64,000 nucleotides of DNA from Patagioenas fasciata (taxonomy: Eukaryota > Chordata > Aves > Columbiformes > Columbidae), in contig NC_092520.1 of assembly GCF_037038585.1 (NCBI RefSeq), positions 194,067,604 to 194,131,603 on the forward strand, read 5' to 3'. The notes beneath the pieces were generated by a model that did not search any database, was not told the origin of the DNA, and saw nothing but the letters and a program-made list of their open reading frames with translations. A program made the position numbers and the translations under genes. Of the stretch, positions 26,651-37,538 are shown piece after piece (position 1 is the stretch's first letter; every line of letters starts with the position of its first letter).

Positions 26651-28835
26651 TCTGATGAGCAGTGTTAGCACCTGCTGGACCTCCTCATTTTCTTCATTGC
26701 TGATAGGGGAACCAATTCCGCAGGCTCTGCTGTGCCTGCTGGGGTGATGTGCTGCAGCCGGGTGGGTGCTCAGGGCAGCAGAGCTGGAGCAAGGTGCTGC
26801 AGAGCCCATACAGGAGCTGTAGCTCTATGAGCAACGTGTCGTGAGGATGACTGGGGCAAGGACAATATGGGAGAAGACAATGTAACAGCATCAGCTTTGG
26901 CATTTTGGCTGGGAGGAGTAGCAGCGTGGTTTTGGAGAATTTTCCCTGATGAACCTGCCAGCTGTGCACTGGTTCATTTTACAAAGTGGATCTGTTGTGA
27001 ATGCAGCTCATCTAGGAGAAAACAGTCCTGGGGGCTCCACTTGAGATACAAACCAGCCCCTGATAGAGAAATAAGGGTCCAGACACATGACAGGTGTCAC
27101 ACGCAAGCCTGTCCGGCGCTCCTACAGCTCTGCAACACTGGCTAATGGAGACACAGTCAGTGAAAGCCAGGCACGGCATCTGTAACAATTGGCTTTAGAA
27201 CAGTTTTTATGTGTGGAGAGTGAAGTGGCAGAGAAAGAGGGCAGAATTTCAGAGGAGAGCTCAGCCGGCAGGGACATTGCAGAGTGTGGACCTTGGGTGA
27301 AGGGGAGTGGAGCAGAAATAAATGACTGACCTGCCTGAGAAAGGACAAGCACTGGCTGCGTGGCCTTGGGCTGCGACTGCCTTCCCAGAGGATGACCATC
27401 GCCTTTGGCAGCTCTGGGCCCTGACTCACTTTCTGCTCATCGCCTGCGCTCTTGAAGAAGCCAAAGGGTCAAGTGATCTCTGTCGTGCATCGTATAAACA
27501 AGGCAGCAGATCCGTGGGCTTTCATTTCGCACCGGGTAATGTTTTGGACAGCAGAAACAAAGAAGCGGGCAACCCTGCTGAAGAGGTGTTGTGATGACTA
27601 AAGAGTCGAGGCTGCTCGGTGCTTGCCCAGGATCCCCCCAAGGAGGGGCAGCTCCCAGCCCAGGTTGGCAACGCTGCTGCGCAGGAGCAGCACAAAGGCT
27701 GTGGGCTGCCCGGCTTCTTGGCCAGAGCTGCCCTTGTGTTACTGAGCTCTGACAGCAGCTCCCAAGTGTTCCTGCTGCCCAAGCACTAGGCAGTGGCATA
27801 TAATAAATTAGCAAGTCATCCCATCAGAAGTCTCCTGCCTTGATTTTGCACATGAAACCTGTCATCAAGTATCTTGCAATTTACTTTTAGCCCAAACAAG
27901 AAACATTTAAAAAAAACTCTAGTGATTTACAGATCTTAATTCACTACGCTAGTTACAAAACTTAATTATACAACTTAAAACTTGCAGAAATTGGATAATC
28001 TCTTATGGATTTTGGTTTCAATGCTTAGGGTAAAAATCAAAAAGCAAATTTCTACTTGCAGTGAAAATGACATTTCTATTTTAATATGTATTTGCTGAGG
28101 AAGTCAGTAGAATATAAAATCATAAAGTTTTAATTATAACTGTGTAATGCCCAGGGCCAGAACCTCCAGAGGAGATACTTGGTCTGCTGGGAAGAAGAAG
28201 AGGATGCCTGCAGAGAACATTTCATTTGCCAGCACACATCTCCTCCAGTGTTTCCCAGAGATTCAGTGTAACATAAGCCTGAATTTAGATGGTAAATGGG
28301 AAAACAAGGAAAATAAATAGCTTATGCTTTATAGCCAAATGTCTCTTTCCAAGACTTTGCTTTTGGATCTGCCCTTGGTTTCTGTCCTGTGGTTACTTTA
28401 ATAAGTCCTTTTTGCTGAAACAAAAGAACTTATGGCAGAAGACCAGGCCTCCCCAGCCCTTGAGTAGAAACTGATGATTTAAAGCAAATTAGGTAGTTGC
28501 AGGCCAAGTCAGCAACTCCTATAAGTAAAGACAGGCGTGCAGAGAAATACTTTGCTGCTGTGGGACGTTCTGACAAATCTGTGGGAAAAGACTTAAGCAG
28601 ACTTTTGCAAAGATCCTGGAATGTAGAGGGAAAAAATGCATATCTGCATATATATTTTATTGCTGGCTTTTCCCAGGTTGACACTCTCCTTCCACAAATC
28701 TTTTCCTTGTTTTCATGTGGTCTGAGGGGAGGTTCCAGGGGAGCAGCCAGGCTGCTGGGGCACCTGGAGTCAAGGGTCTGCACGACAGCAGAGACCTCAG
28801 GTGTGCTGAGAGCCGTCCCTTTTACAGCCACCACC
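26651..28835. other. Non-coding, nothing recognised
   Basis: The region is mixed in composition, with GC-richer patches at 26690-26830 and 27600-27790. Frames of 60-157 codons on both strands overlap each other and match nothing I know. No paired splice sites are seen. The transition into CR1 sequence begins near 28840. Confidence 0.5.
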
Positions 28836-28839
28836 TGCC

Positions 28840-28935
28840 ACATACGCTGTCCCAGCTCTCTCAGCTTTCCCTCATAGGAGAGATGCTCCAGGCCCTCCAT
28901 CATCTCTATGGCCCTTCACTCAATGCCCCTTTTCC
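28840..28935 (-). mobile_element. CR1 LINE fragment
   Basis: On the - strand the sequence reads GGGCCATAGAGATGATGGAG, GCCTGGAGCATCTCTCCTAT and GAGAGAGCTGGGA. This is the CR1 segment that normally lies just upstream of the 'gcctggagaagag' motif. It ends there and unrelated sequence follows. Confidence 0.7.
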
Positions 28936-29094
28936 AGATGTTAACAATATTCTCTGCTACTGCCTTGGAGTCATTCTCATTATATTTAAAGCCTCTCATA
29001 GAAGCTCCTTTGACTCTTCTGCCGCTCTTGTCATCTGAAGCATGTCTTTGCTGTGCTGGGATACCTGGTTCCTCAGGCTCTCAGCTCTGTTGTT

Positions 29095-29320
29095 TTGGAC
29101 TATTTCTTCCTTATGTTTAATATTTACCTACTCTCTTTTAGTTTAAAGCCATTACCCCATGCCCTGTCACTACAGGGCCTATTAAAAATTCTGTTTCCAT
29201 CTTCCTTATAAGCCTCCTTTAAGTGCTGAAAGGCCACAATAAGGTCTCCCTGGAGCCTTCTCTTCTCCAGGCTATTCATTTCTTCTATACTTCTAGTCAC
29301 TCCTTTACATTGGTTAGGTC
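29095..29320 (-). mobile_element. CR1 LINE fragment
   Basis: On the - strand it reads AGCCTGGAGAAGAGAAGGCT, GGCCTTTCAGCACTTAAAGG, AGGCTTATAAGGAAGATGG, GTAATGGCTTTAAACT and ACATAAGGAAGAAATAG. This is the CR1 region downstream of the piece at 28840-28935, yet on the - strand it comes before it. It lacks the CR1 3' tail. Confidence 0.8.
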
Positions 29321-29329
29321 GTTCCAGTA

Positions 29330-30580
29330 ACAGGATAAATCTGTCAATGTGAAGTCCGCAGGACTGTACACAGAGGACAAATAGTACAGAGTTTTCTTAG
29401 CCCCCATTGTGGCACATCCTTTTTCCAAGTCTGCCCGGACAAACACATCCATCACTTCACAACAGAAGTTCCTGAACTGCTCTCAGAAGCTGTTTTTCTC
29501 AGCAACAAAATGCACCCAACTGTCTCCTCTGCTGTGCGCCCCAGGGTCTGGGCACAGGCTTGTTGTCCCAGAGCAAGAACTGCAGTCAACTGCCATGGCT
29601 TGATTGACACAGGATAAAAGCTCTGAGAGCAAAACACAGTATAATCTTTTTAGCATGTAATTTTTTTTTTTGTAATTTTCTTTTACAGGCAGACACCTGA
29701 GATGGCATGGGGTGGTTTTCTGTCTCATTTCAAGCAAGACATCAGATTTTGCTTGTGAATCATGTATTCCTCTTCCAGGGATTTATTGTATTGCGTGCAC
29801 TCCCTGGCTGTGCTTTTGGAAAGCTAGGTTGGTGAATGCTATGAGCCCTGAGATTATAAAGCAAAATTATTTCTAGTCAACCAAAAGAGTTAGTAAACTT
29901 CTTTGCTCTCAAGCCCAGCAGGAGGACAAACAAGTTCTTTCAGATGAAGCTGGCTCTGACTCCGGGCAAGTTCATTCTGTGGACAAATAGCAAGTCAATA
30001 AAGCATTAAGTCAGAAGCATCAATAACCACTGAGGACAACAGGACTGCTGAACAAGCATTTCCATGAATGTGACCTGCAGAGCCCTGAGGTTCTCATTGG
30101 TGTGGCAGAGTAATTCATAATTTTTAATGTTTGTACAATATTGCAAAACAGCTAAGAAATGCTTAAAAACTGTTCAGAGAATAGCAAAAGCTGAAAAATT
30201 GTTGCTTGTAAATAATGCACACAGAATGTTTTCCCGTTAGTTAGTCTGTTTACAGACGGAATGGAATATTCCTCATTGAAAGCCAGAAAATATTGGAAGG
30301 TGTCTGAAAAATAATTGTCCTGTTTAAAACCCCTGGTGTTCTCGGTGGCTTATATTTTAGCAGAATTATTTTAATGGAAAAAAACACCATTGTTTCTTTA
30401 AAGCAAAGCATTCCTTGATCAGTATTCCACAATGTTACTTGTAGAATAAAAAAGTGTTTTCAGCTAGGAGAAGAATTCAGAGAGCTTTCTTGCAGCACCC
30501 AAATCCATCCTCACTTGCTTACACTGGCAGGTAGGGCAGTATCCTGCCTGTGGCATATTATCAGCTCTAGATTAGATGGC
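29330..30580. other. Non-coding, nothing recognised
   Basis: No exon or repeat is recognised. A poly-T run lies at about 29660-29671. Frames are short and unlike known proteins. Confidence 0.55.
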
Positions 30581-30584
30581 TTAG

Positions 30585-30700
30585 ACACAGCCTAAGTAGC
30601 TTTGAGACAAATTGTTTCACTCTCCTGTGTTTCAGTGTCTGCATCCATAAGCTGGGCACAACAATGATGAGCTCCTGAACCCTCTGACTGAAAGGTTAAA
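30585..30700 (+). repeat. MIR-like SINE remnant
   Basis: The phrases TTGAGACAAATTGTTTCACT, TCCTGTGTTTCAGTGTCTGC, ATCCATAAGCTGGG and ACAATGATGA follow the MIR core order (gggcaagtcacttaac, tctgtgcctcagtttcc, atctgtaaaatggg, ataatga). It is worn, as expected for an element shared across amniotes. Confidence 0.55.
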
Positions 30701-31930
30701 GCTGGGGTTTCACTACTTCTATTAATACTCTTCTATGACTGATATGAGAGGAAGAATTTTCCCCTAGGCAGCCCTAGGTCAAGTGTGTTTCAGGCTGCCC
30801 TCAGTTTCCCAGCGCAGAGATAAATTCTGTCCCATGTTTTGGTGCCAAAGAGTCATAGGAAGCACTATGCAGAAAAGGTATCCCAAGATCAGGGCCTCAC
30901 CCACTGTCAATATAAAAATATAAACTACCCAACACACCTAACTCTGCAAGGGACAGAGCATCCCCACCAGCATCAGCAAATCCCAGTGGAGTCAGAGAGA
31001 TGCATAACATGTTGCTGGGTTGGGTCTAATGCATGATAATAGGAAATGAAGAGAAAATAAATGACTTAGTATTACTTATTTACAAAGCAAAGTAGAGAAG
31101 ATTAAGATTTCTATGCAACAGAGATATGTTTACATGTATATATAGAATTTGTAGGTATACAGTTGGTATCTATATAAATCTGTGTGTGCATGTGTAGTCA
31201 GTACAGCTAAATGTTAGTAACATCAATACTAAAAAGCATTATTGCACTAAAAACGTCCCAACAGAAGCACTTATCCAGCTGGCTGCAAGACAGAAATGGC
31301 TGATCTCCTGCTGGGTTTGGACAGCCTAAATACAGCTCGAAAGATGATTTTGACACACTTGTCTCTCCTGTTTTGTTGTCAAACGTACTTTGAATAAGAG
31401 CACCCTGAAGAAAGGGGTTTCTGTGCTCGCAATATGTGGTCCTTGTCCTGGTGAAGTAAATGGGAAAGCAGCCTTGGAGAATGTGAGTCATCTTATCTGC
31501 CAAGCTGAAACCATTAGGCAAAGACTAGACAGATGGAGATGCTAATGTGAGTCAGACTAAAGAGACATTTAAAAATGAGGCTGTGTCTCATCTTACTCAT
31601 CTTTGGTTTTCCAGTTTAGGCAAGTTTCTCTCAGTGAGTAGGGCTCTAACATTCTTCTTTCAGTTCAGCAAGGCAGTGTTTGTAGTGGGGCACGTGGCTC
31701 ACCTCTGAAGTCTCGATGCCTTCAGGTGACTCTGGATGGATGGCAGTTACCATCAGGCTGGGCAGGAACCTTGCTTGCAGTCCTGTCACAAGTGACGCTC
31801 CACTCCACGGCTGCAGAGGGGAGGGAATGAGGCCCTGACTACACAGGTGCAGATTTGTTATTTAGAAAGTCGCACCAGTTTATCAGTCACACAGCCAGTG
31901 GTACCGAACACCTTGCAGCTTGTCTTTGAG
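30701..31930. other. Non-coding, nothing recognised
   Basis: The frames here (up to 104 codons at 31207-31521, - strand) match no known protein. There is no repeat signature I can name. Confidence 0.5.
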
Positions 31931-31934
31931 CGGG

Positions 31935-32260
31935 TTAAAAGAGGGGTGACCAACCTACGGCCCTGGAGCTGCAGGCAGGGTATGAACGGCTCCAACCCCT
32001 GCCCATGGCACAGCTGCCCCACGCCTGCTGTGCTGGTGTGGGCTGCGGGGAACGCTGACATCCCAGGGCTGGCAGGGGACGAGGCAGCAGGAGGCGTTGC
32101 AGCCAGCGTCTCACAGCTGTCCCAGGCCCCCGCTCTGTGTGCCACACCAGCTTCACAATGCCCCAAGACTCTGGGGTGCAAGCCAGGTCCTCCTCCCACC
32201 TGCGGCTCATGTCCCATGGCTTGCTGCCTTTTTGGTATTTGGCTGTTCAGTCCATAAAGT
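31935..32260. other. Isolated GC-rich block, possible hAT remnant
   Basis: This is a sharply bounded stretch of about 320 bp, GC-rich and set inside AT-rich DNA. Two 136-codon frames run on opposite strands over nearly the same bases (31847-32257 + and 31858-32268 -). Neither resembles a known protein, and overlapping frames are expected in GC-rich DNA. The left edge, GAGGGGTGACCAACCTACGG, looks like a hAT-type terminus of the CAGGGGT...CCAACCTGCGGCC kind. I could not find the matching inverted end near 32260, so the assignment is weak. Confidence 0.3.
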
Positions 32261-32392
32261 TTGGGCATAACTGAAGTAACGTAGGAGGGAATGGCGGTTT
32301 TACATGTCCCGCCTACTGCTTATAATAAAATCCCACTTGCATGTAGCTAAGCTAGGAAGTAGTACACATTAAACTATTCAGAATAATAGGTA

Positions 32393-32627
32393 TTTATTTT
32401 CAGTGCTATTTTCATTAAATATTGGTATCATATATCCATGTCTGAGGTAATAAATTAAAAATAAATTCAAGATTTCAGTCCCATATTTGTGCTGCATATT
32501 TTTTCTACCATTACACATAATTTTGATGCAAACACACAGTCCATAATTCTGAATGCAGCTAGGAATATTATTTTAACACTTCACTATAATTTTGCTGAGA
32601 ATGGTTATTGCATGATACACTTTTAAT
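32393..32627 (-). terminator. Candidate poly(A) signals for PANX2
   Basis: Below the PANX2 stop on the - strand, the first signals I find are ATTAAA at 32622-32627 and AATAAA at 32393-32398. They would give 3' UTRs of about 1.2 and 1.5 kb. Neither is confirmed by anything but the hexamer and position. Confidence 0.25.
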
Positions 32628-33856
32628 AGATGTTTTAGTTTAGTTATACTAGAGTTTTCTATTAAATCACACATACTGTAGTTATAGGAAGATGGGCATG
32701 AAGATGTGCTTTGAGCGAAGGAAGGCAAATATTGAATCGGAGTGACAGCACATACTGCAGGATTATTGTCTGCCCGCGCTAGAGCCCAGATCCAGCAAAG
32801 GCATTTCAGTGTGTGCTTAGCTTTAGACATACGAGTCGTTTCAGTGACAGCCATGGCCTTAAGTGTTTGCTGAATCAAGGACTAGCCAAGCCTGCAGACA
32901 TAAATTCATATTCTTATTTAACTGTGTGTTATTTGAAAACAGTTTTGCTGGTCTCATATTTTGTAAGTTATTTTGTGATGACCTTCGTAAGATTTTTCGT
33001 ATCAGTGAAGCACCCGTGAAAGTTTCTAACCTGGTTCATAAATACACTATGAAAAAATAAGCAGCTACAATGACTCTCTTCTACACATTTTGTTAAAAGC
33101 AACACCTGGTTTGAAAAGTTATTAAAGTAATTTTTTCCATGGTAAAATATATTTAAAAAAATAAACTCTTCATTTCATCATCTTCCATCAAACATATAAG
33201 CCTGTTGAAGGGCGGGACATACCTCAGGTATTTTCATTTATAAATGCAAGAGATTGAGCACATCAATCTTTTTGCACTTAAATGCTGGTGGTAGTAAGGC
33301 CCTTTCAGCTAAGTCTCCACCAAGCCCAACATTAGTGAGCTAAAGAAACAAACAAACAAAAATTTTGCTTGCATATAACTTTTTCATAATCCTGAATTGA
33401 AAAAAATCCTCTCTGCTTAGAAAAAAACTCTTATTTAACTGCTGCCATTAAAAAAGTATACCTCACCTCGATGTTGTTTTAACTTTGATCAGTGATTCTG
33501 AATGCAAAGGATTTAAACACTCATTAAAATTACTGTGGCATGCCATCGGACTCTTAAAGTTCATAAATTGTGCTAATCCTAATTTAAATCAGGAAGCTAT
33601 AGTTTAGAGCTAGAGCTAATGGTTGTCTTCGCATGAAAGGTCTATTCCCACCAGATTTTCTTTACTCTATTTTGCACATGACTGACAGTGCCCATGATGT
33701 CACCCTGAAAGACTGTTTGGTGTTATTACCAGAAGCTATAGTTTGTGTGAAAACTCTCCATGCTCATGCGGTGAATTGCATCGTTGTGGGGACCACGGCC
33801 CGCACTGCAGTGGTCTGGGCCTGGCCACGGTGGCGCAGCTCTGCAGCCCGGGGTCT

Positions 33857-34218
33857 TCAGTACTCCACCGAGCTCACGATTGCCATTGGTTCATCAAATG
33901 TGGCCAACCTTATCTGCTTTGGGGTAGGGATGGAGAGAATTTCCCCCGTGTCAGGTGGTGAGTGGATACCATTGTCTATTGCATTTGAAACCTCCTCCTC
34001 GTGATCCTCGTACAGTGTGTTGATGTGCAGCAACGGGTGGGCTGGGTTGCAGTTCAGTGCAGGTGTCGGCTCGGGCTTGACCTGGTTCAAAGTCATACTG
34101 GTGGCAGCAGCAGTGGTGGCTATGTGGTTGTGGTTACATGTGACAAAAGCCCCGGCAGCAGGCACAGTTCTGCATGTCTCGGATGAGTACAGGATCTCGT
34201 TTGCAGGATGAGGGGTGT
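33857..34218 (-). CDS. PANX2: Pannexin-2, coding exon 3 (C-terminal tail)
   Basis: This last coding exon supplies 119 codons plus a TGA stop (33857-33859). The acceptor is TTTTCTTCTAG, cut before 34218. Its first two bases complete a GAC (Asp) codon with the last G of exon 2, giving LKDTPHPANEI. Human PANX2 reads IKDAPLPEKEI at this point in my recollection, which confirms the junction. The exon encodes the end of the long cytoplasmic tail. The middle (CNHNHIATTAAATS and surroundings) does not resemble the human tail. The terminal part is strongly conserved: HPLLHINTLYE, then ATFDEP and the ending SSVEY (human STVEF). That conservation suggests a binding or regulatory role for the extreme C-terminus, which is inference. 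Confidence 0.93.
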
Positions 34219-34294
34219 CTAGAAGAAAACCAAAGAGCCAGTTAAAACACAAGTCGTCTCTCACCCTTCCAGTCCATCACACAGCAGTGTCCTG

Positions 34295-34362
34295 AACCAA
34301 TAAAAGTCACTGGCAGTTTTGCCACTGATTTCAGTGGGAGCAGGAGTGGACCCAAAAATGAA
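34295..34362. repeat. Ancient amniote repeat remnant
   Basis: The stretch contains CACTGGCAGTTTTGCCACTG, ATTTCAGTGGGAGCAGGAG and TGGACCC. This closely follows the recurring 'ttgccattgacttcagtgggagcaggatcaggccc' phrase of old reptile/bird repeats. It lies inside PANX2 intron 2. The family name is uncertain. Confidence 0.5.
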
Positions 34363-35294
34363 TTCTCTTGGGACGCTTTGAGAAATCCAACAGGACCGTT
34401 TCAAAACAACAGGGTGGTAAGCTCAGGGAAACAGGACAAACAACAAATGGGTTTTGTAAATCTTGCTCTTTTTTAGGCATGCTCATGCTTCCTTATGTGA
34501 ATGGCATTTTCATAAAATGAACAAAGAACAAAAGAAAAGAACCTTTTATTCTCCTCTACAGTCTGGCAGGTGTTTTATATATGTTATGACTTAATGTTTT
34601 GACAAACATTATGAATGTTGAAATTCACTGGATGGGATACAAAACGGACTGATATTTTCAATGGGAAAAAATAGTGGTTACACATTGTAAGCCACTTGTC
34701 TTTAGAAAGAACTCAGCAATTTGACATTAACTGATGTCTCTTTCCAGAAATTATAAGTGTACCTTACCTGATGGACTGCAATGTAGGTCTAACTCAAAAG
34801 CAAAGCTGAAAATTTTTAATGGGAATGGGGAATAACAAAGCCCCAAAACTACAGTAATTATTTTTTGCCCTTAAAATATTCAAGCACTAATTTAGATGAA
34901 AGTAATTTAGACCAGAAAACCCCAGTAGTTTTGAGGAGTTGAAATCAGAGCAGGTGACTGGATAAGGAATGCTGTAGAATAGCTCACATGCACAGTGGGG
35001 AGTTGGAGGGCTCTAAGGAGCATAAGGATTTGGAAGTGACAGAAACTTTTATACCTCAAATCACTTCTTTGCTGGGCAGTGGGGTGACGGTAGCTGTCAG
35101 TCTGTCGAAGCCCAGAGGGAGGTCTTAGCTTGTAATGAGATGAGAGCCGTTGCTTTAAGTATGTACAAATCTTTCTGTAACTTCAACTGCATTGTGCTTC
35201 TTTCTTATGTCAGTAGCTTACAAAAATAAACAAGAAGATACCTGTCTGTCTATCAGTTTATCTACTGATCTATCACTTTTCTCAGTGCTCACAT

Positions 35295-35490
35295 GGCTTT
35301 CCCCATCTCTCCAGTACCTAACAATTATTGATACAATAAAACACTCCTTTGAGGTAAGAAAGGGACGGGATTTCCAAGACACACACTGGGAACTGAGGCA
35401 CAGAAAAACCATCTCCTGCAAGGCCACACAGGAGGGGAATGGCAGAAATCCTGAACCCCTAGCCAGCACCTACACTTCAGACCATCCATC
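35295..35490 (-). repeat. MIR-like SINE remnant
   Basis: On the - strand it reads GTGTGGCCTTGCAGGAGATG, CTGTGCCTCAGTTCCCAGTG, then TTTCTTACCTCAAAGGAGTG. This is the MIR core order (gtgaccttgggcaa, ctgtgcctcagtttcc, tacctcatagggttg). It sits in PANX2 intron 2 in the same orientation as the gene. Confidence 0.65.
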
Positions 35491-36086
35491 CTCTGGTCCA
35501 CATGAGACAAAGGGCAATTTAAAATGTGTCTTGCATAGGGAACAGTATCAATGATCCCAGTTGTGATTTCCCAGGTCACAAACACACGGCAACCCCTAAG
35601 AATTGGTAGTTAATGAGAATTTTTTCTACAGGGAGCTTTAACTGCCATTAGAGCAGTTTTTCACACACTCCTAAGAAGTGGTTGTCACTGGTCCAAGTAA
35701 TGGCTCGGGAATTTCCATCTGACTTGAAAATTAGGCAGGTTTAAGAAATGCCAGGTGCTGGTAGAGCACAAAGGGTATCATGAATGCCAAACCCTTCTCA
35801 TTTTCTTGACATTCGTAATTGTGAAAATCTGCTTACATTTGAAAAACTACCTGCACCAACAGCCTGTGGGCTGTTTCATACCGCTCTACCTGTAATAATG
35901 CTTATCTTCAATATAACCGATAAAGAGAGACAACCCCTGTTTCTGAGGCCTGCAAGCCCTAAGATTATTAGCTATCCCAAAATCTAGTAAGGTAGGTGAA
36001 ACAGTTCAGATAAGCTTTTAGTTTTTGAATATCGCTACGCAAATGATGGTCTGTGGACCTGGTATGGGCATTATGGCATACTGTAC

Positions 36087-37538
36087 CTTTGAGAGAGGAG
36101 GTAACGTGTACTACGACATTCTCTTCCTGGTTTAAAAATCCACCCTCTTGGCTTTTTGACGTAGGCATCGAGGGGAGGGCTTGAATCTCTGGCTTCGGTT
36201 TTTTGCTACTAAGTATGTATGGATGAACATCCAAGGAAAAGTGCCTTGTGTGTTTTTTTTCACTGCTTGTGCTTGGGATGGCGTTTGGCTCAGGTTTATG
36301 AGTGGCCGATTGCTGTGACGTTTTTGCAGCAGACTCTAACAAAGGAGCGATAAGGCTGTCTGTTGCTGTTTTTCTCCGCACAGGCTTCGGTTTTTCAGGT
36401 TTATGGTTTTCAACCTTCATAATGGCTAACTGTTCCTTGAATGGCTGAGGAAGGGGATTGGTAGTCGGGATCCATTTCATCTTCTTCCTTGGCCTCTTAA
36501 TGATGAGCTGCTCATTAGCATCGATGTCTGCTGGATCAACACTTGGGTCTATCGTTTGGATCCCTGAGTCACGCATGGTTGGAGTGGCATCGTGATTGGA
36601 CTGGGCCAACGCCGCAAGCAGCTGGCGTACCACATTGTCGTACATTAGATCGCTTTCATTTGTGATAAAATCCAGGCGGTTCAAGGATTTTATGTGGTCC
36701 CGATTCTCATTACAAAACATGGCCAAAATATTGATGTCACAAAACTGGGACTTCTGCCACTGTTTCTTGGTCTTTATTCCAACTTTGTTCAGTTTATCAA
36801 ATATGAAGTTGGACTTACGAAATATGAAGAGGTGAATTAAGTTGATGAGGATTATCAAGTTCATAAAGCAGAGAAGAACGATATCCACACCAGCAATAAT
36901 TCGCTGGAGCTGGACGGAGGGCAGTTTGCAGTTCACTCGGATGTGCAATTTGGAGCTGCTCGTTTTGTCTGGAGGCTCTCCTAATGCACACGTGAATTCA
37001 TTTTGCTTCTGTGTCGCATAGTAGGTAGATAAGTATGTAATTGGTATGATGCTTAAAAAGATGATGAACAAATGTCTCGCAAGATAAAGCTTAGCTAAAA
37101 AGTTACTTCGTCCTCTTCTTTCCAGGTATTTCTCAAACAAGTTCTGTTCGGGGCTTTTTTCCTTCTCTGCATTCTCAATTATTTCTCTCTTCTCTCGCTC
37201 GGTGATCCCCGGGCCCTTGGACTGAATCTGTTTCTCTATTTTTGGTGCCCGCCCTTCAGCTGCACGGTGGTAGCAGTTATCGATCTCCTGAAGCAAAAAA
37301 TTAAGCTCTGAAGTCAGTCGGGTGGAGGCCAGAAATTCCCAGCCCAGAGCTGGAATGTACATTATCCCAGCAAAAGCCAGCAGTGCATAAGGTAGGAACT
37401 TATGCTCAAACAAGGAGGGCCAGTGGCTGGCATCAACTCCTGGCAAGGCATCTTTTAATTCTGTCCAACAATATCCTCTGGCATACAGGGCTTGATCGCG
37501 GGTGAAGTTGTGTGGTGTGTAACAGTATATTGGCTCCT
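36087..37538 (-). CDS. PANX2: Pannexin-2, coding exon 2 (channel core and tail)
   Basis: This 1,452-bp exon holds 483 whole codons plus split codons at both ends. The acceptor TCTGTTATACAG ends at 37539. The first two bases complete a GAG codon with the last G of exon 1, giving NFAEEPIYCY as in human PANX2. In joined numbering it holds extracellular cysteines C81 and C99 (loop 1) and C259 and C279 (loop 2), the pairs that pannexins use for disulfides. It also holds the N-glycosylation sequon NFT at N86 that limits gap-junction docking. Membrane segments 2, 3 and 4 lie at roughly 122-142, 230-248 and 289-312. The intracellular loop (SKGPGITEREKREIIENAEK) and the stretch FCDINILAMFCNENRDHIKS look almost unchanged from mammals. 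The proline- and lysine-rich tail then diverges but keeps RPRKKMKWIP, RRKTATDSLIAPLL and RHFSLDVHPYIL. Pannexin-2 forms large-pore channels, found mainly in neurons and partly in internal membranes. Confidence 0.97.

Larger units (their letters stand above)
34219..36086 (-). other. PANX2: PANX2 intron 2
   Basis: This 1,868-bp intron is of GT-AG type and phase 1. The donor is AAAG/GTACAG at 36087/36086, and the acceptor is CTTCTAG at 34219. It contains an ancient repeat scrap near 34295-34362 and a MIR-like SINE at about 35295-35490. If the donor were skipped, the frame would run on from exon 2 to a stop at 35968 and give a shorter, different tail. I see no sign that this is used. Confidence 0.85.

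Noticed and set aside
28430-28903. 157-codon frame on the - strand
   Set aside because: Its first 20 codons are CR1 sequence (GLEHLSYEGKLRELG). The remainder has no similarity I recognise and is probably chance.
31847-32268. Opposite-strand 136-codon frames as a possible gene pair
   Set aside because: There is no recognisable domain, no splice support and no promoter. GC-rich blocks produce such frames.
35968-36086. Extension of PANX2 exon 2 to the in-frame stop at 35968
   Set aside because: A good donor at 36087/36086 joins in phase to exon 3 and restores the conserved tail. The read-through residues match nothing.
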